Shown: piece by piece, positions 32,232-39,822 of the stretch
Layout: the number at the start of each line of letters is the position of its first letter
Numbering within the stretch: the stretch's first letter is position 1
Virus record (IMG/VR): IMGVR_UViG_3300020162_002660
Coordinates: 1-42,553 of that record
Strand: one strand, 5' to 3'
Origin: a virus
Length of the DNA stretch: 42,553 nt
Program-made: the position numbers and the translations under genes
The notes under the pieces: generated by a model
Database searches by the model: none
Told to the model about the DNA's origin: nothing
The model's input: the letters and a program-made list of their open reading frames with translations, nothing else

Positions 32232-34352
32232 ATGAAACCAGTTCTAATTGTAGAAAATTCAACGAACTCTCTTGTAAGAGAAAGTTCAAGCACTGGTAAG
32301 AAGGATTATATTTTAGGTGGTACTTTCACTGAGTTCGATGTAAAGAACAGAAATGAGAGAGTATATACTGCAAATAGATTCCTTCCTGCTTTAGAGGAGA
32401 TGAATGAAAGAATGAACAACCTTGGAATTGTCTATGGTGAATTTGACCATCCAGACGTTTTCGATACTTCACTTTCAAGAGCTTCTCACGTAATTACAAA
32501 AGCTAATTACGTAAAAGAATCAAACTTGGTGGAAGGTGAAATCAGATTATTAAGTACTTATTGGGGAAAAGAGGCAAAATCGTTAGTTGACGATGGTTGT
32601 CCTATTTTCGTTTCATCAAGAGCTGCCGGTATTACCGAATCTGACGGAACTGTATCATTAAAAAAACTATTTACTTACGACATCGTTGCTGACCCAGGTT
32701 TTGCATCGGCGAAAATGAGTGTAAAGGTTCTTAATGAGTCACTTGGTTATGACAACCCAAAATCTAACTTTAGGATATATGATTTATCCAATGAGTCAAA
32801 AACGGAAGAGTTATTTAATATGAACAACAACGAATTTGTTACTAAACAACAACTAACTGACTACTCTCAGTATTTGGTTAAAGAGTTGGCATCAACTAAG
32901 AGAGAAGTTAAGAGTGCCATTACTAAAGGGAATATGAACCCTAAAAAACTTGAGCAATTGCTTGAGTATTACGATGAATTGAACAACACTAATTCACAAG
33001 TAGCTAAATATTTAGATTACTTAGCTGAGAAAGTTCAAATTATGGTAAATGAAAACAAATCTTTAAAAGAAACTACAGAAAAATTAATCAAACATAACGA
33101 TTATTTAGCTGAAAATCTTGAAAAGGCTGTAAACTATTCTGAATACTTAGCGGAAAACTTAGATAAGAACATTGCTTATTCTGAATATGTTGCTGAAAAC
33201 TTAGATAAAAACATCGCTTACTCTGAGTACGTTGCTGAAAATCTTGACAAAAACATTTCTTACACAGAATATGTTGCTGAAAACTTAGATAAAAACATCG
33301 CTTACTCTGAATACTTAGCAGAAAACTTAGATAAAAACATCGCTTACTCTGAATACATTGCTGAAAACTTAGATAAATCTATTGCTTACGGTGAGTATAT
33401 CGCAGAACACGTTGATAACTCTATTGCTTACTCTGAATACTTAGCAGAACACGTTGAAGGTAACATTGCTTATTCTGAATACATTGCTGAACATTTAGAT
33501 GATAACATTGCTTATTCTGAATACATTGCTGAAAACTTAGACAAAACTATTTCTTACGCAGGATTAATTACTGAGAAATTAAATGGTGGTAAATTAAATG
33601 AATCAGAAGGTGCTTTCCCATCATTGAATGCACATGGTTTTGAATCTCATGACGAAGAGGAAGAAGAGGCAGAAGAAGCTTATAATTCTGAAGAAAAAGA
33701 GGAAAAAGAAGTTAATGGTATTGCCGAGGTTGCACCAGAAAACGCATACGCACACGAAAATAACGAAGATAACGAAGGTGAAGAAGAAGAAGAAGAATGT
33801 GGACCAAATAACTATGAGGTAAACGGAAATTCTGCAACTGAATTATCTGAATCTATTGATAAATTAATCGAAGAAGCTAAAAAACGTAAAGTTTCTGAGA
33901 CATCTGATTTGAATTTCTTAAAATTCTTATCTAAATCACAAGTTGATAGCTATTATGCTTTAACAAACGAAGAACAAGAGACAGTAAAATTACACATAAA
34001 CGAAAGTAATTACTTCACACAAAAAGAAGTATTGTCTTTAATCTCTGAAGCATTATCAACTAAAAACGAAACTCTTGAAGAAAGAGTAATCAGATTAATG
34101 CCTGAAAATACAAAGGCTATCTGGGATCAGTTAAATGAATCTGCAAAAAAATCTATCATTTCACAAGCTAGATTATATCCTGCAGAAGTTTTAATGACTG
34201 AAGGTCAAGTTGAACATTTTTGGGCAACTAGAAACCTAAAAAAGAATGAATCTGTATCTAAAAAACTTGTTTCTCACGAAGCTCTTATCCAAGAAGATAA
34301 GTTGTCTGATAATGATGTAACAGCTATTATGGAAAGATTCAAAAACGTATAA
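32232..34352 (+). CDS. 21: prohead protease fused to scaffold (T4 gp21/gp22-like)
   Basis: A 706-residue protein. Start is MKPVLIVENSTNS at 32232, downstream of the promoter box; earlier in-frame Met would lie within it. Residues 1-180 match the gp21 serine protease: FTEFDVKNRNERVY, then GEFDHPD with His73, then IFVSSRAAG with Ser128/129, then FTYDIVADPGF. Residues about 290-455 hold eleven tandem 14-residue repeats (type SEYVAENLDKNIAY). After an acidic stretch, the C-terminus is helical. The repeats look like a coiled-coil scaffold core. T4 has separate gp21 and gp22; here they seem fused, so the scaffold would carry its own protease. The protease cuts after Glu in (I/L)-x-E. Confidence 0.85.
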   Translation: MKPVLIVENSTNSLVRESSSTGKKDYILGGTFTEFDVKNRNERVYTANRFLPALEEMNERMNNLGIVYGEFDHPDVFDTSLSRASHVITKANYVKESNLVEGEIRLLSTYWGKEAKSLVDDGCPIFVSSRAAGITESDGTVSLKKLFTYDIVADPGFASAKMSVKVLNESLGYDNPKSNFRIYDLSNESKTEELFNMNNNEFVTKQQLTDYSQYLVKELASTKREVKSAITKGNMNPKKLEQLLEYYDELNNTNSQVAKYLDYLAEKVQIMVNENKSLKETTEKLIKHNDYLAENLEKAVNYSEYLAENLDKNIAYSEYVAENLDKNIAYSEYVAENLDKNISYTEYVAENLDKNIAYSEYLAENLDKNIAYSEYIAENLDKSIAYGEYIAEHVDNSIAYSEYLAEHVEGNIAYSEYIAEHLDDNIAYSEYIAENLDKTISYAGLITEKLNGGKLNESEGAFPSLNAHGFESHDEEEEEAEEAYNSEEKEEKEVNGIAEVAPENAYAHENNEDNEGEEEEEECGPNNYEVNGNSATELSESIDKLIEEAKKRKVSETSDLNFLKFLSKSQVDSYYALTNEEQETVKLHINESNYFTQKEVLSLISEALSTKNETLEERVIRLMPENTKAIWDQLNESAKKSIISQARLYPAEVLMTEGQVEHFWATRNLKKNESVSKKLVSHEALIQEDKLSDNDVTAIMERFKNV
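33097..33585 (+). repeat. tandem 42-bp coding repeat in the scaffold
   Basis: Eleven copies of a 14-codon unit whose consensus is SEYVAENLDKNIAY, degenerating toward both ends. The nucleotide copies differ at wobble sites, so the repeat is kept at protein level. Confidence 0.9.
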
Positions 34353-34356
34353 TCTA

Positions 34357-34372
34357 TAAAAAATCCACACCT
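34357..34372 (+). repeat. short repeat TAAAAAATCCACACCT, copy 3
   Basis: A variant of the 14-base repeat found twice before the protease gene. Here it lies directly after the protease stop and before the capsid promoter box. Confidence 0.45.
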
Positions 34373-34394
34373 GTAAAAATAAGGTTTTTGGACG

Positions 34395-34403
34395 ATATAT
34401 ATA
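34395..34403 (+). promoter_or_regulatory. late-type promoter box for the major capsid gene
   Basis: ATATATATA followed by GAATATT and an A-rich leader of about 33 nt. Confidence 0.55.
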
Positions 34404-34436
34404 GAATATTAAAAAAATAAAAAATAAAAACAAATT

Positions 34437-36173
34437 ATGTCACACATTAGAATAGACAAAGCGAAAGCTACAAAGAAATGGGCACCAGTTTTAGAAAACA
34501 TGGGTGTTATTGGTGATAGAGTTGAATGGATGGCGGAATACGCTGAGTTTCACTCAATCAACGAAAATGCATACGTAAACGCATCTAACGTTGCGGGTAT
34601 GGGTAACGTATTGGCTGCACAACCAGGAACATACGCAGGACAAACTAACGGTTTAGCTGCAGGTTCATTAACTGGATCAGGTGATGTAGGTCAAAACTTA
34701 TTACCAGTTGCAATGAAAATTGCTGCTCAAACAATTGGTTTAGACTTAGTTGCTGTTAAACCAACTCCAGGTCCGAAAATCGATTTACTTTATATTGATT
34801 TCCAATATGATGATACTAGATTAGGTGATTCTGACGAAAGACCACAAATCTTCAAATTAAACTTAGCTGCTACTAAATTAGCTGAGGTTTCTGCTGCAAT
34901 CAGAGTTGAGCTTGCAAATACGGCTGGTGGTACAAAACCTGCAATCAGTGAAGTAACTGGTGGATTAAATGGTGGTAGATTGTTCGCGACTATCGCAACT
35001 TCTTCTACATCTGCCTTTACTACAGCAGGTACTTTCTCTAAAACTGATATTTCTAACAAAGAAAACATCGTTGAGTTCTTAGGATTCTCTAGAATCGATG
35101 GTTTCCCAATCTTTAGAGCATACAGACAAGCAAACACTGCACACACTGCTGTTGATTCTGCTACTGCTAACTGGTCATTTGATCAAACTAGAAACACTTT
35201 CACACCTATCGCTTCTATGCAAAGCCAAATTAAATATGTTGGTAACGTTGCTGCAACAGGTACAGTTGAATTAGTATCTGCTTTAGAAGATCATATCCCA
35301 GGTTTCTCAACAAACTTTGGAGCTGTTCCTGCTAACGCTGCAAGTGGTGCTTACCCAATGTCAAGAAAAGAAGATGATGATACTTATGCTGGTGTTATCG
35401 GACCAAAAATCTCTTCTAAAACTATCGCAGTTGGTACTATCGAAGTATCTTCAGCTTTAAGAAGAACAGAAATCGAAGACATTAAAGCTAACACAGGTAT
35501 GGATATCGTTCAAAAAATGGAATCTATCCTTGTTAACGAATTGTCTCAAACAATTTCTAAACAAATCGTTGCTAAAATCTTTGAAATGGGTTCATTAAAC
35601 AGAACTTCTGCTCCATTGGCAACAGGAAAAACTCAAGTTACTGCTACTGCTTCTACAATCTTCGACTTAGATACTTCTTATGTTGGTGCAATGAATGGTG
35701 GTGAAACTACACACGCTGTACAAAGAAAATTGATCACTAAAATTGCTCACGCTTCTAACTACATCGCAACAGAAGGTCGTGTAGGACCTGCTCAATACCT
35801 TGTAACAAACGGAGGTTTAGCTGCAGCTTTACAAGACATCGCTGGATATACTATCAACCCAGTTAAATCTAAATTAAACGGACAAGGTCAATTATACCCT
35901 GTAGGTTCTATCGGAGATATCGCTATCTATGTTGATCCATACATGAAATATAATGACAACAGAATCGTTTTAGGAAGAAAAAACAACCCAGATCAACCAG
36001 GTATCATTTTCGTACCTTATTTGATGGCACAATCTATCTCAGTTATTTCTGAAGCTACTTTTGCTCCAAGAATGTTACTAAGATCTAGATATGCAGTTGC
36101 TGAAGTTGGATGGTTCCCACAAAAACAATTTATGACTTTAGTTGTAACTGATAACGCTCAGTTCTTAAACTAA
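34437..36173 (+). CDS. 23: major capsid protein (T4 gp23-like)
   Basis: A 578-residue HK97-fold capsid protein (T4 gp23: 521). The N-terminal arm KKWAPVLENMG resembles the gp23 start (LLNKWKPLLEG in T4). An INE site at residues 41-43 followed by NAYVNAS is in the place of the T4 cleavage site (LTE-AE), so the mature chain probably starts near Asn44. Late features include YLVTNGGLAAALQD, AIYVDPYMKYNDNR and ISEATFAPRM. The gene has a strong-looking late box, smooth codon use and a terminator at 36191, consistent with very high expression. It follows the protease-scaffold gene as in T4. Confidence 0.93.
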   Translation: MSHIRIDKAKATKKWAPVLENMGVIGDRVEWMAEYAEFHSINENAYVNASNVAGMGNVLAAQPGTYAGQTNGLAAGSLTGSGDVGQNLLPVAMKIAAQTIGLDLVAVKPTPGPKIDLLYIDFQYDDTRLGDSDERPQIFKLNLAATKLAEVSAAIRVELANTAGGTKPAISEVTGGLNGGRLFATIATSSTSAFTTAGTFSKTDISNKENIVEFLGFSRIDGFPIFRAYRQANTAHTAVDSATANWSFDQTRNTFTPIASMQSQIKYVGNVAATGTVELVSALEDHIPGFSTNFGAVPANAASGAYPMSRKEDDDTYAGVIGPKISSKTIAVGTIEVSSALRRTEIEDIKANTGMDIVQKMESILVNELSQTISKQIVAKIFEMGSLNRTSAPLATGKTQVTATASTIFDLDTSYVGAMNGGETTHAVQRKLITKIAHASNYIATEGRVGPAQYLVTNGGLAAALQDIAGYTINPVKSKLNGQGQLYPVGSIGDIAIYVDPYMKYNDNRIVLGRKNNPDQPGIIFVPYLMAQSISVISEATFAPRMLLRSRYAVAEVGWFPQKQFMTLVVTDNAQFLN

Positions 36174-36190
36174 TATCTAAAGATAATAAG

Positions 36191-36218
36191 AAAGCCACTC
36201 ATAAGAGTGGCTTTTTTT
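36191..36218 (+). terminator. intrinsic terminator after the major capsid gene
   Basis: An AAAGCCACTC/GAGTGGCTTT hairpin with an ATAA loop, followed by Ts. Confidence 0.88.
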
Positions 36219-36229
36219 GTTTTTAATTT

Positions 36230-36239
36230 TTAATATATA
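36230..36239 (+). promoter_or_regulatory. leaderless-type late promoter box (4-nt spacing)
   Basis: TTAATATATA, then ATCT, then the ATG at 36244. It follows the capsid terminator by 11 nt. Confidence 0.65.
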
Positions 36240-36243
36240 ATCT

Positions 36244-36642
36244 ATGAGAAATCTAAAAAAATTCAATAATTTTTTAAAAGAAGGAAAAAAAGATAAATTT
36301 CCGGATATTAAAAAGTCTGATATAGATGGGTTCGTAGTTTATTTAGGTAGAGATGCCAAATCAAACGACCATCTTACTTTTAATGTTGCAGATGAAGAAG
36401 ATATATGGATGCATGTAAAAGGAGTTCCTGGTAGTCACGTAGTTATTAGAGTTAGAGAAAATCTACCTACCGAAACTATTATTAAAAAGGCTGCAGAATT
36501 GGCAAAAAAGAATAGTAAAGCAAAAGACAAAGAACATGCAACCGTTGTCTATTGTCAAAGAAAGTTTGTCAAAAAGGATCCAGGTATGAATGATGGACAA
36601 GTTAAAGTCGATTATGTAAATGCACACGATATTAATATATAA
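36244..36642 (+). CDS. stand-alone NFACT-R domain protein with leader
   Basis: A 132-residue protein that is almost all one NFACT-R (DUF814) domain, the C-terminal domain of RqcH/NEMF. Visible blocks are FVVYLGRDAKSNDHLTF, then DIWMHVKGVPGSHVVIR, then a helix of AAELAKKNSK and a last strand ATVVYCQRKFVKK. In RqcH this domain contacts the obstructed large ribosomal subunit and tRNA in C-terminal tailing. The N-terminal leader MRNLKKFNNFLKEGKK has an LKE site at 11-13, suggesting packaging and cleavage. No NFACT-N or coiled-coil arm is present, so it could compete with or modify host rescue. It is first of a three-gene set with a peptidase, just upstream of the tmRNA. Confidence 0.85.
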   Translation: MRNLKKFNNFLKEGKKDKFPDIKKSDIDGFVVYLGRDAKSNDHLTFNVADEEDIWMHVKGVPGSHVVIRVRENLPTETIIKKAAELAKKNSKAKDKEHATVVYCQRKFVKKDPGMNDGQVKVDYVNAHDINI

Positions 36643-36659
36643 ACAAAATTATAAAAAAT

Positions 36660-38027
36660 ATGGCAGAACAAAAATTACCTAAAGTAGAGTTTTCAAAAGA
36701 ACTTAAAGATATTTTAGAAAAGTTAGAAAAACAAGGAAGTTATGTAGCATTTGAGCTTATGTGGATGATTGAACCAGACGCAGAATACTTCAATGGATTG
36801 AAAATAAAAAAAGTAGATGTTTCTAAAGTAGATTGGTGCTTTAACGTAACTCTTGAAAATGGAAATAAAAACGATATGAAGATTGGAAAGTTTATCAGAT
36901 ATTTCTTTCAAAATGTTATAAATGAATATGAAATAACAAAGTTCTCCAAACTATATAATAGTATTAAAGGTGGTAAACCACATGATGATGGAAATCCTAT
37001 TTCTGTGGAAAAGTTTGTATATAGTCCTAAAGATCCAAGAAAGACTTTCTTATCACTTGTAACAAAGACATATCCACACGGTAATGAAGATGAGGTTCTT
37101 CAATTCTTACCAGAATTGAAAAAAGATGTGGTTGGTAATTATTATACCATAATAGGTGGCCATACAGAAACTATGTTTACATGTCACTTAGATACCGCAG
37201 ATAGAACACAAATGACAACTAATCTTTTCTCTATTAAAGAAGGCGAAGATGAAATCATTGTTACCGATGGTAGTTCTGTATTAGGTGCAGATGATAAATC
37301 AGGAACAACCGTTATGCTTTATATGATGGCACATAACATACCAGGTTTATATTATTTCTTCATTGGAGAAGAAAGAGGTGGTATTGGATCGCACGCACTT
37401 GCAGATATTTATGAAAGTGTAGATTATTTAAAAAATGTTAAAAGATGTGTTTCTTTTGATAGAAGAAACTATCACTCTATAATAACTTCTCAAATGGGTA
37501 CAGATTGTTGTTCTCCTGAGTTTGCAGAAGCTTTATGTGACGCCTATACTGCAAATGGATTAAGTATGAAACCAGATAATACTGGTATTTATACGGATTC
37601 TGCGTCATTTCTTGATGATATTCCGGAATGTACAAATGTATCTGTTGGATATTTCAACGAACATACCGGAAAAGAAAGACAAAATATGACTTTCCTTACT
37701 AAATTATGTGAGGCTTCTATTAAGATAGACTGGAAATCACTTCCAACTAAAAGATCTTTAGAAGAACAGATTTCTTATAAGAAGCAATCTTTAGAAGCAA
37801 AAGCCAAGCATAAAGATTTTCTTGAGGATGTAAAAAAATCTATTAATTCTTTAGATAGACTTATTTCCGTTGATGGTGGAGTAACTTATATGTGTCTTGA
37901 TTTAGAAGGATCTGATATAAGCACAATACACGATTCATTGGTATCTCTTTCAATGATATTGAAGAAGCATGGAATTGATCAAGAAGTAGTCTTTGATGAG
38001 ACATATCTAAAAATAGCACTTAAATAA
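36660..38027 (+). CDS. M20/M28/M42-type metallopeptidase
   Basis: A 455-residue protein. The C-terminal two-thirds are a zinc peptidase: FTCHLDTAD (metal His), VLGADDKSG (bridging Asp), FFIGEERGG (catalytic and metal Glu), CVSFDRRNYH (metal Asp) and GYFNEHTGKE (last metal His). This order is typical for co-catalytic dizinc aminopeptidases. The N-terminal 110 residues are of unknown kind. The C-terminus after about 370 is helical. It lies 17 nt after the NFACT-R gene and one base before the next, so all three are co-transcribed. It might trim peptides released by Clp proteases or tags; this is inference. Confidence 0.82.
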   Translation: MAEQKLPKVEFSKELKDILEKLEKQGSYVAFELMWMIEPDAEYFNGLKIKKVDVSKVDWCFNVTLENGNKNDMKIGKFIRYFFQNVINEYEITKFSKLYNSIKGGKPHDDGNPISVEKFVYSPKDPRKTFLSLVTKTYPHGNEDEVLQFLPELKKDVVGNYYTIIGGHTETMFTCHLDTADRTQMTTNLFSIKEGEDEIIVTDGSSVLGADDKSGTTVMLYMMAHNIPGLYYFFIGEERGGIGSHALADIYESVDYLKNVKRCVSFDRRNYHSIITSQMGTDCCSPEFAEALCDAYTANGLSMKPDNTGIYTDSASFLDDIPECTNVSVGYFNEHTGKERQNMTFLTKLCEASIKIDWKSLPTKRSLEEQISYKKQSLEAKAKHKDFLEDVKKSINSLDRLISVDGGVTYMCLDLEGSDISTIHDSLVSLSMILKKHGIDQEVVFDETYLKIALK

Positions 38028-38028
38028 G

Positions 38029-38442
38029 ATGGGACTAAAAAAATATAACAATTATCTTAAAGAAGATAAATATGACGATGATGATTTCTTTGGCGAATAT
38101 GGTTCGCAAAATGATGATGAAGGTCAGGATGATGCACAGGGTGATGACGATATGGAACACCTTCTTTATCTATTGAGAACTTTTTTGAAAGACTCTGGAA
38201 TAAACAATGTTAGTTTAAAGAATTCGGATTCTAGTATAAAATTGGAAATAGTTCTTAAAACTAAAGAAAAATTATCAGATGTTATAAAAACATTTGCAGT
38301 TTTGAAAAAACTTTCAAACGATATAATGGCAGATTATGATGCAGAGTTTGATATCTGGGAAACTAAAAAGGGAGATCCTTTATTAATAGTCGATTATTAT
38401 TCACCGGAATATGATGATGATGAAGATGGGGCGCCTTTTTAA
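38029..38442 (+). CDS. small acidic protein with leader
   Basis: A 137-residue, acidic protein. The start MGLKKYNNYLKEDK is a leader variant with an LKE site at 10-12, followed by an Asp-rich stretch and an alpha/beta C-terminal part (residues 45-125). No family recognised. It starts one base after the peptidase stop, so it is translationally linked to it. Likely the last gene of the NFACT-R, peptidase transcript, just before the tmRNA. Confidence 0.65.
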   Translation: MGLKKYNNYLKEDKYDDDDFFGEYGSQNDDEGQDDAQGDDDMEHLLYLLRTFLKDSGINNVSLKNSDSSIKLEIVLKTKEKLSDVIKTFAVLKKLSNDIMADYDAEFDIWETKKGDPLLIVDYYSPEYDDDEDGAPF

Positions 38443-38483
38443 AAATAAAAACTAAACTTTTTAGGTATTTAGAATATTATATA

Positions 38484-38491
38484 TATCTTTG
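38484..38491 (+). promoter_or_regulatory. possible Bacteroidota sigma-A promoter of the tmRNA
   Basis: TATCTTTG (TAnnTTTG) ends 27 nt before the mature 5' end of the tmRNA, leaving a short leader that RNase P would remove. A TATATATA run overlaps it, so late transcription is also possible. The -33 element is weak. Confidence 0.5.
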
Positions 38492-38517
38492 TTAAAAGAA
38501 ATAACAATTACAACTAT

Positions 38518-38879
38518 GGGGATGTCATAGATTCGCCTAGCAGATTGGTGGTAGTTATGCAAGTATCGGGTTGTCTAGTGTCCGATTTATAAATTAAGAG
38601 GCAACGTCGTAAATGGCAAAACAAATGAAGTAGGAACTCGTGAAGACTTAGTAGCGGCCCTAAAAGCAATTGGAGCTAACACTCCAGAATTAGTTTAATA
38701 AGAGAACTAATCAAAAAAAATTCTCCGACTGTCTCGCGCAGGTTAAATGCGAAAACCTTTTTGTATGTTTAAGGCTAAAAAACTAAATATTTTGTAAGTT
38801 TAGAAAAACTTACTAAGCTTGTAAAGATTAGTTATTAACAACTGAGTAGTACATGGGGAGCATTGCCCCATCATCTCCA
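38518..38879 (+). ncRNA. ssrA: transfer-messenger RNA (tmRNA) with non-canonical 27-codon tag
   Basis: The acceptor stem is GGGGATG (38518-38524) with CATCTCC (38872-38878), then discriminator A and CTA. The third pair is G-U, the alanyl-tRNA synthetase identity element. A T-arm-like stem TGGGG/CCCCA (38854-38870) has the loop AGCATTG, unlike the usual TTCRA loop. The 5' half has the conserved ATGCAAGTATCGGG block. The resume codon is probably GGC at 38615, in the context GTAAATGGC seen in Bacteroidota tmRNAs, which start GE-TNYALAA. Here the tag starts GKTNEV, runs 27 codons, ends NTPELV and stops at TAATAA (38696-38701). It lacks the ALAA degron. Pseudoknot-like segments follow. Terminator at 38885. 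Confidence 0.9.
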
Positions 38880-38884
38880 CTAAC

Positions 38885-38918
38885 AATCTCATTATCATTT
38901 GATAATGAGATTTTTTTT
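38885..38918. terminator. strong terminator after tmRNA, shared with convergent HNH gene
   Basis: A 13-bp AATCTCATTATCA/TGATAATGAGATT hairpin with a TT loop and a run of eight Ts. The stop codon of the minus-strand HNH gene lies inside the stem. Confidence 0.9.
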
Positions 38919-39599
38919 ATCAAACATATTTATCTTACTACATAGTGGTTGTAAGTTTTTATAGTGATTTAATCTTATTATATCTTCTTCTGTTTTTGCA
39001 GAAGATATTGGTATAATATGATCGATTTGCCAAGTTTTTTCATACTCACCGTTATATAAACCGTGATTTTCCCAATTCATCCAGTTCTCAAACTTAGACT
39101 CTAAATGATTTTTAAAATCATCAAATGAACAACCCAATATATCTTCAGTTTTTGATCTTTTATCGAATCCACCTTTCTTAATACTATTGGATACTAACAC
39201 TCTTATTGCACATTTCAATTTAAAAAGAGAATCTATTTTTTTTCTATTCTTTAGATAATTACAGTGTGATTTTATTACTTTATCCTTATTATCTTGATAG
39301 TATTTTTTGTTCTTCTTTCTATATCTATCTACGTTTTTAGCATATCTTTCTCTATTTTTTTCGGATATTCTTATTTTATTTTCTTCAATTTCTCTATATA
39401 TTTTATTTTTTTTATTTCTAATTTCTTTATTATTGTCTCTATATTTCTTTTCCAATACCTTATACTTATCTATGTTATTTTCTCTATATAATTTTATACA
39501 AATTTTACACTCATTTTTAAAACCGTCTTTAATTCTATTACTTTTATGAAATTCGCTAAATTCCTTTTCTTCTCCACATTTTTTACATATCTTTACCAT
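38895..39599 (-). CDS. HNH homing endonuclease
   Basis: A 234-residue protein. The N-terminus has a zinc finger of four cysteines: CKKCGEE then CKIC. A very basic helix (about 40-125) with many Lys/Asn/Tyr follows. The HNH nuclease is at the C-terminus: WQIDHIIPIS with the catalytic His pair, then NHYKNLQPLCSKIN with the HNH Asn and metal-binding residues. The layout fits free-standing homing endonucleases common in T4-like phages. It lies directly beside the tmRNA, so the tmRNA site may be, or may have been, its target region. Confidence 0.85.
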   Translation of the reverse strand: MVKICKKCGEEKEFSEFHKSNRIKDGFKNECKICIKLYRENNIDKYKVLEKKYRDNNKEIRNKKNKIYREIEENKIRISEKNRERYAKNVDRYRKKNKKYYQDNKDKVIKSHCNYLKNRKKIDSLFKLKCAIRVLVSNSIKKGGFDKRSKTEDILGCSFDDFKNHLESKFENWMNWENHGLYNGEYEKTWQIDHIIPISSAKTEEDIIRLNHYKNLQPLCSKINMFDKKNLIIK

Positions 39600-39654
39600 A
39601 ACAAATCATTTATTTTTTCATATATAGTATATATAAAAAAATATCTTTCTCCTT

Positions 39655-39822
39655 ATGGAAAAATATAAAGAAACTAATCAAAAATCGAAGAAAAACTATA
39701 ATTCTGATAAAACTTTTATTCAGATATCAAAGGAGCTACATCAAAGAGTTAAGAAACATTGTGAAGAAAATAACCTTAAAGTAAAAGATTTTTTAGAAAA
39801 AGTAATAATAGAGAATATATAA
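39655..39822 (+). CDS. small ribbon-helix-helix protein
   Basis: A 55-residue protein, with a Lys/Asn-rich N-terminus, then strand TFIQISKEL and helices HQRVKKHCEENNLKVKDFLEKV. This is the RHH arrangement also seen in the protein at 12845, including the shared CEEN segment. It is likely a DNA-binding regulator. A TATATA-rich stretch lies upstream (39620-39634). Confidence 0.65.
   Translation: MEKYKETNQKSKKNYNSDKTFIQISKELHQRVKKHCEENNLKVKDFLEKVIIENI

Noticed and set aside
33097-33585. Regular repeats that could be taken for a CRISPR array
   Set aside because: The period is 42 bp with no unique spacers, the reading frame is open throughout and differences fall at wobble bases. It is a coding repeat.
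38616-38633. Alternative tmRNA tag starting at GCA with product AKQMK
   Set aside because: It would be only five residues and lacks the GGC context and G-x-TN similarity of Bacteroidota tags. The GGC frame is better supported.
38518-38882. A separate tRNA gene in the tmRNA region
   Set aside because: The two ends pair only with each other across 350 nt, and no anticodon arm is found.
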